In this document: positions 14,094-19,559 of the stretch, in pieces
How positions within the stretch are numbered: the stretch's first letter is position 1
Layout of the letters: every line of letters begins with the position of its first letter
Assembly (NCBI GenBank): GCA_934476545.1
Contig: CAKSOB010000019.1
Span: 1 to 19,559, forward strand
DNA from: an uncultured Eubacteriales bacterium
GTDB lineage: Bacteria > Bacillota > Clostridia > Oscillospirales > Acutalibacteraceae
Length of the DNA: 19,559 nt
Direction of reading: 5' to 3'
Program-made: the position numbers and the translations under genes
The notes under the pieces: model-generated
Database searches by the model: none
What the model was told of the DNA's origin: nothing
What the model saw: the letters and a program-made list of their open reading frames with translations, nothing else

Positions 14094-14462
14094 GTGATTC
14101 AACAACAGACCTACCTCAAGGTTGCCGATAACACCGGCGCAAAAGAGCTTATGTGCATCCGCGTTCTCGGTGGTACAGGCAGAAGATATGCCAATGTCGG
14201 CGACGTTGTGGTTGCTTCCGTTAAAAAAGCAGCACCGGGCGGCGTTGTTAAAAAAGGTGAAGTCGTAAAGGCAGTCATCGTTCGCACCGCATTCGGTGTT
14301 CGTCGTGAGGACGGCACCTACATTCGCTTTGACGAGAATGCAGCTGTTATCATTAAAGAAGATAAAAATCCAAAGGGTACACGTATCTTTGGGCCAGTGG
14401 CCAGAGAGCTCCGTGATAAAGACTACATGAAGATTCTGAGTCTTGCCCCTGAAGTACTTTAA
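14094..14462 (+). CDS. rplN: 50S ribosomal protein L14
   Basis: Forms an intersubunit bridge with 16S rRNA. The 122-residue product begins (GTG start) MIQQQTYLKVADNTGAKELM and contains GGTGRRYANVGDVVVASVKK and the RNA-binding VRTAFGVRREDGTYIRFDEN. AAAAGGAGG lies upstream of the GTG, and the family start MIQ fits exactly. rplX follows after 17 nt. Confidence 0.97.
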   Translation: MIQQQTYLKVADNTGAKELMCIRVLGGTGRRYANVGDVVVASVKKAAPGGVVKKGEVVKAVIVRTAFGVRREDGTYIRFDENAAVIIKEDKNPKGTRIFGPVARELRDKDYMKILSLAPEVL

Positions 14463-14479
14463 TTGGAGGTGTTGCTATT

Positions 14480-14794
14480 ATGAATAAAGTTCATGTGAAA
14501 ACCGGTGACACCGTCATCATGTTAAGCGGCAGAGATAAAGGCAAGGAAGGCAAAGTCATCGCTGTTAGCCCAAAGGAAGGCAAAGTCATCGTTGAGGGCT
14601 GCAACTATGTAACAAAGCACGTGAAGCCTCGCAGAGTCGGTGAGCAGGGCGGTATCGCCAAAGCCGAGAGCGCTGTGTATGCTTCCAAAGTTCAGCTCGT
14701 ATGCTCCAGCTGCAGCAAGCCTACACGTGTCGCACACAAAATCGAAGGCGATAAGAAAGTTCGCGTTTGCAAAAAGTGCGGCAAATCGCTGTAA
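14480..14794 (+). CDS. rplX: 50S ribosomal protein L24
   Basis: Assembly-initiator protein of the 50S subunit with an N-terminal KOW domain. The 104-residue product begins MNKVHVKTGDTVIMLSGRDK. The KOW region contains two near-identical decamers, GKEGKVIAVS and PKEGKVIVEG, encoded by a 19-bp perfect repeat. The C-terminal part has two CxxC pairs (CSSC and CKKC), as in many bacterial L24 proteins, suggesting a zinc knuckle. TTGGAGGTG precedes the ATG, and rplE follows after 11 nt. Confidence 0.96.
   Translation: MNKVHVKTGDTVIMLSGRDKGKEGKVIAVSPKEGKVIVEGCNYVTKHVKPRRVGEQGGIAKAESAVYASKVQLVCSSCSKPTRVAHKIEGDKKVRVCKKCGKSL
14543..14591 (+). repeat. 19-bp direct repeat inside rplX
   Basis: AAGGAAGGCAAAGTCATCG occurs at 14543-14561 and 14573-14591, exactly 30 nt apart and in the same frame. 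It encodes the duplicated KEGKVI of the KOW domain. Confidence 0.9.
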
Positions 14795-14805
14795 GGAGGA
14801 TACAA

Positions 14806-15345
14806 ATGGCTAGACTTAAGGATTATTATAAGGCAGAAGTTGCTCCTGCATTGATGAAAAAGTTTTCTTACAGCAGCGTAATGGAAATTCCGAAGCTGGA
14901 TAAGATCGTTATCAACGTAGGCGCAGGCGAAGCAAAAGACAATTCAAAGGCCATTGACGCCATCATGACAGATCTCTCTCAGATCACCGGTCAAAGACCA
15001 CAGGTCTGCAAAGCTAAGAAGTCCGTTGCAAACTTCAAGCTCCGTGAGGGTATGCCAATCGGCGTTAAGGTTACACTCAGAGGCGAGAGAATGTATGAGT
15101 TCTTGGATAGACTCTTCAACGTTGCTCTGCCAAGAGTTAGAGACTTCAGAGGTATCAACGCAAACTCTTTCGACGGCCGTGGTAACTACAACATGGGTAT
15201 CAAAGAGCAGTTGATTTTCCCTGAAATCGACTATGATAAGATCGACAAGGTTCGCGGAATGGACATCTGTTTCGTTACAACCGCAAAGACCGACGAAGAG
15301 TCCAAAGAGCTTCTCACTCTGATGGGCGCTCCGTTTGCGAAGTAA
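14806..15345 (+). CDS. rplE: 50S ribosomal protein L5
   Basis: Binds 5S rRNA and contacts the P-site tRNA. The 179-residue product begins MARLKDYYKAEVAPALMKKF. It shows the family segments PKLDKIVINVGAGEA and RVRDFRGINANSFDGRGNYN. AAGGAGG lies before the ATG; an in-frame ATG at 14767, inside rplX, would add 13 residues that the family lacks. rpsN follows after 12 nt. Confidence 0.97.
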   Translation: MARLKDYYKAEVAPALMKKFSYSSVMEIPKLDKIVINVGAGEAKDNSKAIDAIMTDLSQITGQRPQVCKAKKSVANFKLREGMPIGVKVTLRGERMYEFLDRLFNVALPRVRDFRGINANSFDGRGNYNMGIKEQLIFPEIDYDKIDKVRGMDICFVTTAKTDEESKELLTLMGAPFAK

Positions 15346-15357
15346 GGAGGGATTATT

Positions 15358-15543
15358 GTGGCCAAAACTTCTATGAAGATCAAACAGCAGAGAGGCTCTA
15401 AGTTCAGCACTCGTCAGTACAACAGATGCAAAATCTGTGGTCGGCCGCACGCCTATCTTCGTAAGTTCGGTATTTGCCGTATTTGCTTCAGAGAGCTCGC
15501 TTACAAAGGCGAGATCCCAGGCGTAAAGAAAGCAAGCTGGTAA
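15358..15543 (+). CDS. rpsN: 30S ribosomal protein S14, zinc-binding type (S14Z)
   Basis: The 61-residue short form of S14 in the 30S head. The two CxxC pairs in CKICGRPHAYLRKFGICRIC form the zinc site, so this is the zinc-dependent C+ type. Zinc-free paralogues, when present, are usually elsewhere and induced by zinc starvation (family knowledge). The start is GTG, giving MAKTSMKIKQQRG, with AAGGAGG 8 nt upstream. It sits between rplE and rpsH, the standard place. Confidence 0.96.
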   Translation: MAKTSMKIKQQRGSKFSTRQYNRCKICGRPHAYLRKFGICRICFRELAYKGEIPGVKKASW

Positions 15544-15566
15544 GCTTAGCAAAGGAGGTAAACGGT

Positions 15567-15965
15567 ATGCAAATTACAGATCCAATTGCCGATTTGCTGA
15601 CTCGTATTCGTAATGCGAGTGCTGCAAAGCATGACTCTGTCGAGATTCCTGCTTCCAACATGAAAAAAGCGATCGGTCAGATCCTGGTGGATGAGGGCTA
15701 TGTAAAGAGTTACACCGTTGCAGAAGACGGCAAGCAAGGCATGATTAAAGTTGTTCTCAAGTATGGCGAGGGCAAGACCCCTGTCATCAAGGGCCTGCGC
15801 AGAGTTTCCAAGCCGGGTCTCAGAATTTATTCCAATGCAGAAAATATGCCAAAGGTTATCAAAGGCCTGGGCGTTGCCATCGTTTCCACATCTAAGGGCG
15901 TTATGACAGATCGTCAGGCTCGCAAGGAAAATATCGGCGGCGAAGTTCTCGCATTTATCTGGTAA
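15567..15965 (+). CDS. rpsH: 30S ribosomal protein S8
   Basis: Central-domain 16S rRNA-binding protein; in E. coli it represses the spc operon by binding near rplE. The 132-residue product begins MQITDPIADLLTRIRNASAA and ends with the family C-terminus RQARKENIGGEVLAFIW, including the STSKGVMTDRQA signature. AAAGGAGG (15551-15558) sets the start; a longer in-frame reading into rpsN is not credible. Whether S8 also regulates here cannot be told from the sequence. Confidence 0.97.
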   Translation: MQITDPIADLLTRIRNASAAKHDSVEIPASNMKKAIGQILVDEGYVKSYTVAEDGKQGMIKVVLKYGEGKTPVIKGLRRVSKPGLRIYSNAENMPKVIKGLGVAIVSTSKGVMTDRQARKENIGGEVLAFIW

Positions 15966-15981
15966 GGAAAGGGGTGCTACT

Positions 15982-16527
15982 ATGTCAAGAATTGGAAGAA
16001 AACCCGTAAATATTCCCGCTGGCGTTGAGGTAAACCTGGATAACGCCAACGTAATGACTGTGAAAGGTCCAAAGGGCACACTGACACAGCAGTTCCACAA
16101 GAACATGGCCATTGCAGTTGAAGGTTCCGAGATCAACATCACTCGTCCAAACGACGACAAAGAGAACAGATCTCTCCATGGTCTCACAAGAACCCTCATC
16201 AACAACATGGTAGTTGGCGTTACCGACGGCTTCAAGAAGGAGCTGGAGGTTAACGGCGTAGGTTACCGTGTGCAGATGACAGGTAACGATCTGGTGATGA
16301 ACATCGGTTATTCTCACCAGGTAATCATTCCACAGCCTGAAGGCATCAAGATTGAGTGCCCAGGTCCAAACAAGATCACCGTTTCCGGCGCTGACAAGCA
16401 GAAGGTTGGTCAGCTTGCCGCTGAGATCCGTGAGAAGCGTCTCCCAGAGCCATATAAGGGCAAGGGTATCAAGTACGCAGACGAAGTGATCCGCCGCAAG
16501 GAAGGCAAAGCAGGTAAGGGTAAATAA
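15982..16527 (+). CDS. rplF: 50S ribosomal protein L6
   Basis: Two-domain protein near the factor-binding site and sarcin-ricin loop. The 181-residue product begins MSRIGRKPVNIPAGVEVNLD and ends with the RNA-binding signature PEPYKGKGIKYADEVIRRKE. The middle shows the duplicated-domain segments GVTDGFKKELEVNGVGYRVQ. A GAAAGGGG site precedes the ATG. rplR follows after 19 nt. Confidence 0.97.
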   Translation: MSRIGRKPVNIPAGVEVNLDNANVMTVKGPKGTLTQQFHKNMAIAVEGSEINITRPNDDKENRSLHGLTRTLINNMVVGVTDGFKKELEVNGVGYRVQMTGNDLVMNIGYSHQVIIPQPEGIKIECPGPNKITVSGADKQKVGQLAAEIREKRLPEPYKGKGIKYADEVIRRKEGKAGKGK

Positions 16528-16546
16528 GGTAAGGAGTTGAATTGAA

Positions 16547-16906
16547 ATGGTGAATAAGGCTGACAAAAACACAGCCCGTCTCAAGCGTCACCGTAGAGTG
16601 CGCGGCAAGATCTCCGGCACTGCAGAGTGCCCACGCCTTAATGTGTTCCGCTCCAGCAAGAACATCTATGCCCAGATCATTGATGATGTTAACGGAGTTA
16701 CGCTTGTAGCAGCTTCCACACTGGACAAAGAGTTCACTGGCAATGGCGGAAACAAAGAGGCAGCACGCGAAGTTGGCAAGATGATTGCAAAGCGTGCAGC
16801 AGATAAGGGTATCACTGAGGTTGTATTTGACCGCGGTGGCTATATTTTCCACGGCCGTGTGCAAGAGCTGGCCGAAGGCGCCCGTGAGGGCGGCCTCAAC
16901 TTCTAA
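16547..16906 (+). CDS. rplR: 50S ribosomal protein L18
   Basis: Binds 5S rRNA together with L5. The 119-residue product begins MVNKADKNTARLKRHRRVRG, with a basic N-terminus and the family motifs PRLNVFRSSKNIYAQIIDD and VVFDRGGYIFHGRVQELAEG ending at the typical GREGGLNF-like tail (AREGGLNF). AAGGAG lies 11 nt before the ATG, a slightly long spacing; no better start is nearby. Confidence 0.96.
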   Translation: MVNKADKNTARLKRHRRVRGKISGTAECPRLNVFRSSKNIYAQIIDDVNGVTLVAASTLDKEFTGNGGNKEAAREVGKMIAKRAADKGITEVVFDRGGYIFHGRVQELAEGAREGGLNF

Positions 16907-16923
16907 GAAGGAGGAGTATTCTT

Positions 16924-17421
16924 TTGGCTAGAATTGACGCAACAACACTGGATTTAAAAGAGCACGTGGTTGCCATCAACCGCGTATCCAAAACCGTTAA
17001 GGGCGGCCGTATCTTTAAGTTCGCAGCTCTCGTAGTTGTAGGCGACGGCAACGGCATTGTAGGTTTTGGTATCGGTAAAGCAGGTGAAGTTCCGGATTCC
17101 ATCCGCAAGGGCATTGAGGATGCAAAGAAGAATCTGGTGAAGATCTCCACCCGCGGTTCCACAATTCCACACGAAGTCATCGGTGAGTTCGGTGCAGGCA
17201 GAGTGCTCCTGAAGCCAGCCGCACCTGGTACCGGTGTTATCGCCGGCGGTCCTGTTCGTGCTGTTATCGAAGCAGCAGGTATTAAGGACATCAGAACAAA
17301 GGCGCTGCGCTCCAACAACCCATGCAACGTAGTTCGTGCTACACTGGAGGGTCTGAAGAGCCTGCGTACCGCTGAAGAGGTTGCTGCTATCCGCGGCAAG
17401 TCCGTAAAAGAAATTTTATAA
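16924..17421 (+). CDS. rpsE: 30S ribosomal protein S5
   Basis: Acts in decoding accuracy and at the mRNA entry channel. The 165-residue product has an N-terminal double-stranded RNA-binding domain (KTVKGGRIFKFAALVVVGDG, then GNGIVGFGIGKAGEVPDSI) and a C-terminal fold with PGTGVIAGGPVRAVIEAAGI. The start is TTG, giving MARIDATTLDLKE, with AAGGAGGAG 7 nt upstream; no in-frame ATG lies near. rpmD starts 14 nt after the stop. Confidence 0.96.
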   Translation: MARIDATTLDLKEHVVAINRVSKTVKGGRIFKFAALVVVGDGNGIVGFGIGKAGEVPDSIRKGIEDAKKNLVKISTRGSTIPHEVIGEFGAGRVLLKPAAPGTGVIAGGPVRAVIEAAGIKDIRTKALRSNNPCNVVRATLEGLKSLRTAEEVAAIRGKSVKEIL

Positions 17422-17435
17422 GGAGGGCAGCAGTT

Positions 17436-17615
17436 ATGGCACAGCTCAAAATTAAGCTGGTAAAAAGTCTGATCGGCAGCAAGAAAGACCAAATTGCAAC
17501 TGCCCAATCACTGGGTCTCCGGAAGATCGGTGATGAGACAACCCAGCCGGATAATGCACAGACCAAGGGTAAGGTGGCAAAAATCATCCACCTCATCGAC
17601 GTTACAGAAGCGTAA
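17436..17615 (+). CDS. rpmD: 50S ribosomal protein L30
   Basis: Small 59-residue protein of the 50S subunit, easily missed because of its length. It begins MAQLKIKLVKSLIGSKKDQI and shows the family pattern ATAQSLGLRKIGD followed by GKVAKIIHLIDVTE. AAGGAGG lies upstream of the ATG. It sits between rpsE and rplO, the standard place in the spc cluster. Confidence 0.95.
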   Translation: MAQLKIKLVKSLIGSKKDQIATAQSLGLRKIGDETTQPDNAQTKGKVAKIIHLIDVTEA

Positions 17616-17632
17616 GAAGGAGGTGCGACACA

Positions 17633-18073
17633 ATGAATTTGCATGATTTGACTTCCGTACCAGGCTCTACACAAGAGCGCAAGCGTATCGGTAGAGGCCA
17701 TGGCTCCGGTTGGGGCAAGACCTCCGGTAAGGGCCACAAGGGTCAGAAAGCGAGATCCGGTAAGGGTTTCCGTCCTGGCTTTGAAGGCGGTCAGATGCCA
17801 CTCCAAAGACGTATTCCTAAGAGAGGCTTTAACAACATTTTCGCTAAGACAATCCTGTCTGTAAATGTTGGTCAGCTGGAGTGCTTTGACAACGGCGCAG
17901 TAGTAGACATTAATGCACTGTACGAAGCAGGCATTATTAAGAAGCCTTGCGACGGTGTTAAAATTCTGAGCAACGGTAAGCTCACAAAAAATTTGACAGT
18001 GAAAGTGAATGCTTTCTCTGAGGCAGCAAAAGTAAAGATTGAAGCTGCTGGCGGGAAAACCGAGGTGATCTGA
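17633..18073 (+). CDS. rplO: 50S ribosomal protein L15
   Basis: Late-assembly 50S protein. The 146-residue product begins MNLHDLTSVPGSTQERKRIG, with the glycine- and basic-rich N-terminal arm GRGHGSGWGKTSGKGHKGQK and then FEGGQMPLQRRIPKRGF. The C-terminal globular part ends EAAGGKTEVI. AAGGAGGTG precedes the ATG. The stop is one base before the secY TTG start. Confidence 0.97.
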   Translation: MNLHDLTSVPGSTQERKRIGRGHGSGWGKTSGKGHKGQKARSGKGFRPGFEGGQMPLQRRIPKRGFNNIFAKTILSVNVGQLECFDNGAVVDINALYEAGIIKKPCDGVKILSNGKLTKNLTVKVNAFSEAAKVKIEAAGGKTEVI

Positions 18074-18074
18074 C

Positions 18075-19409
18075 TTGTTTAAAACAGTCGCGAACGCCTG
18101 GAAGGTACCGGAATTTCGGAAAAAGATTCTGTTCACGCTGCTAGTCATTGTTATTTTCCGGATCGGTTCCGTTATTCCGGTTCCGTTCTTGGATACCACC
18201 GCACTTTCCAACTTAATGAACGAAAGTGCAGCGGACGGCACAGCGCTGGGATATCTGAATATGTTATCCGGTGGCGCTTTTGCGCAAGCGACCTTGTTTG
18301 CGCTGTCCATCACACCATATATTAACGCATCCATTATCATGAACCTGCTGGCTGTCGCCATTAAACCGCTGGAGCGGTTGGCGAAGGAAGGCGCAGAGGG
18401 GCAGAAGAAGTTGAATACCATCACTCGATTGTTAACAATTGGTATTGCGGTGGTATCTGCTACAGGTTACTACTTCTATCTGCGTAACAGCCGTGATCCA
18501 TCCGGCAACAGCATTACTATGTATAACAGCGGTGCGTCCCAGTGGTTCTCCGCAATCGTTATTGTATTGACCTTTACGGCAGGCGCTGCTTTGTTGATGT
18601 GGCTCGGTGAGCAAATCAACAAAAGGGGTATTGGTAACGGCATCTCCATTATCTTGTTTGCGGGTATCGTGGCAAGAATGCCAACCATCATCAACTACCT
18701 GATCTCCTACTTCAAGGAGGCTGTTGAGTACCCAACTCTGTTTGGTCAATATTTCGTACTGGTTCCAATCTTTGCATTGATCTTCTTCGCTTTGGTTTGG
18801 TTCATTGTATTTATGAATGATTCCGAGCGTCGGATCCCGGTTCAGTACGCAAAGCGGGTTGTTGGCAGAAAGATGTATGGCGGACAGAACACACATATCC
18901 CGATCAAGATCGGTGGTACCGGTGTTATGCCCGTTATCTTCGCCAGCTCCCTGCTTTCCATCCCAAGCACCATCCAAGTATTCCTTGGCGACAAGGTTAC
19001 CGGATTCTGGAAAGGCTTCCTTGACGCATTCTCCTCTTCCGGTTGGATTTATTGTGTGGTTTATGCAGTGCTGATTTTCATGTTTGCATTCTTCTACATG
19101 AGCATTCAGTACAACCCGTTAGAAATGGCAAACAATCTGAAGCAAAACCACGGCACCATTCCGGGAATTCGTCCGGGCCGTCCAACTTCTGATTATATTT
19201 CCAAAGTTTTGTCAAAACTCACATTGATCGGTGCATTCTTCCTTGCAATCATCGCTCTCGTTCCCATCGTCTACGGCGCAGCAACCGGCATGGGCAATTT
19301 GGGTATGAGCGGTACATCTATCATCATTCTCGTTGGTGTTGCACTGGAAACAGTTAAGCAGATCGAGTCTCAGATGATGATGAGAAGCTACAAGGGCTTC
19401 CTGGATTAA
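18075..19409 (+). CDS. secY: Preprotein translocase subunit SecY
   Basis: Channel-forming subunit of the SecYEG complex in the cytoplasmic membrane. The 444-residue protein has about ten hydrophobic segments and the family landmarks VIPVPFLD, SGGAFAQATLFALSITPYIN, LGEQINKRGIGNGISIILFA and IPGIRPGRPTSDYI. The start is TTG, one base after the rplO stop, with GAGGTGA 6 nt upstream, giving the typical MFKTVANAWKVPEFRKK. Close linkage to rplO suggests translational coupling. adk follows after 32 nt. Confidence 0.97.
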   Translation: MFKTVANAWKVPEFRKKILFTLLVIVIFRIGSVIPVPFLDTTALSNLMNESAADGTALGYLNMLSGGAFAQATLFALSITPYINASIIMNLLAVAIKPLERLAKEGAEGQKKLNTITRLLTIGIAVVSATGYYFYLRNSRDPSGNSITMYNSGASQWFSAIVIVLTFTAGAALLMWLGEQINKRGIGNGISIILFAGIVARMPTIINYLISYFKEAVEYPTLFGQYFVLVPIFALIFFALVWFIVFMNDSERRIPVQYAKRVVGRKMYGGQNTHIPIKIGGTGVMPVIFASSLLSIPSTIQVFLGDKVTGFWKGFLDAFSSSGWIYCVVYAVLIFMFAFFYMSIQYNPLEMANNLKQNHGTIPGIRPGRPTSDYISKVLSKLTLIGAFFLAIIALVPIVYGAATGMGNLGMSGTSIIILVGVALETVKQIESQMMMRSYKGFLD

Positions 19410-19441
19410 AGAACTAAGATAGGTGAATCGGAGGTAAGGAA

Positions 19442-19559
19442 ATGAATATCATACTTCTCGGCGCTCCTGGTGCCGGAAAGGGCACACAGGCCGCAGTTAT
19501 CTGCGACTATCTTAAAATCCCAACAATTTCCACGGGTAACATTATCCGTGCTGCGCTGA
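19442..19559 (+). CDS. adk: Adenylate kinase, 3'-truncated by window edge
   Basis: Catalyses ATP + AMP to 2 ADP. Only the first 39 codons are inside the window: MNIILLGAPGAGKGTQA with the P-loop GAPGAGKGT (7-15), and ISTGNIIRAAL, the AMP-binding segment, where E. coli-type enzymes have STGD. GGAGGTAAGG lies before the ATG. Its place behind secY is the usual one. The lid type (zinc-binding or not) is outside the window. Confidence 0.95.
   Translation, partial: MNIILLGAPGAGKGTQAAVICDYLKIPTISTGNIIRAAL

Noticed and set aside
14700..14794. CxxC pairs in L24 as an unusual zinc-finger fusion
   Set aside because: Two CxxC pairs in the C-terminal part are common in bacterial L24 proteins, so this is ordinary.
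17387..18424. 345-residue minus-strand open frame opposite rpmD-rplO-secY
   Set aside because: It crosses three intact sense genes and shows no domain or start signal.

Overview
The window comes from a Gram-positive chromosome of the Clostridia, most likely the Oscillospiraceae/Ruminococcaceae side (inference). Support: strong AGGAGG-type Shine-Dalgarno sites, frequent GTG and TTG starts, a SpoVB-like flippase, a short type 3 prolyl-tRNA synthetase without an editing insert, a zinc-binding S14, and the gene order from rpsJ to adk. I see no mobile element, CRISPR array, tRNA or rRNA.

Left part (1-8559), short independent housekeeping units. The 3' part of a threonine ammonia-lyase gene (ilvA) is followed by ridA, whose product removes the reactive enamine/imine that IlvA releases. 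A convergent SpoVB-like lipid-linked glycan flippase follows on the minus strand. prmA (methyltransferase for ribosomal protein L11) converges on pheA (chorismate mutase/prephenate dehydratase) with a shared bidirectional terminator. acpP and proS each have a good sigma-A-type promoter and their own terminator. An HSL-type alpha/beta hydrolase precedes the ribosomal block.

Right part (8613-19559), the fused S10-spc operon: rpsJ-rplC-rplD-rplW-rplB-rpsS-rplV-rpsC-rplP-rpmC-rpsQ-rplN-rplX-rplE-rpsN-rpsH-rplF-rplR-rpsE-rpmD-rplO-secY-adk (adk cut by the window end). All 21 ribosomal proteins look intact. Genes are at most about 80 nt apart, three junctions overlap as TAATG, and I see no convincing terminator or second promoter inside, so it looks like one transcription unit.

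The part most worth a second look is the roughly 300-nt untranslated leader before rpsJ. It holds a terminator-like hairpin with a U-run, an upstream segment that could pair with the terminator's 3' arm and U-run, a second copy of that target that competes for the same segment, and a possible pseudoknot just before the rpsJ Shine-Dalgarno. Together these look like a transcription attenuator, possibly with translational control, for the whole ribosomal operon.
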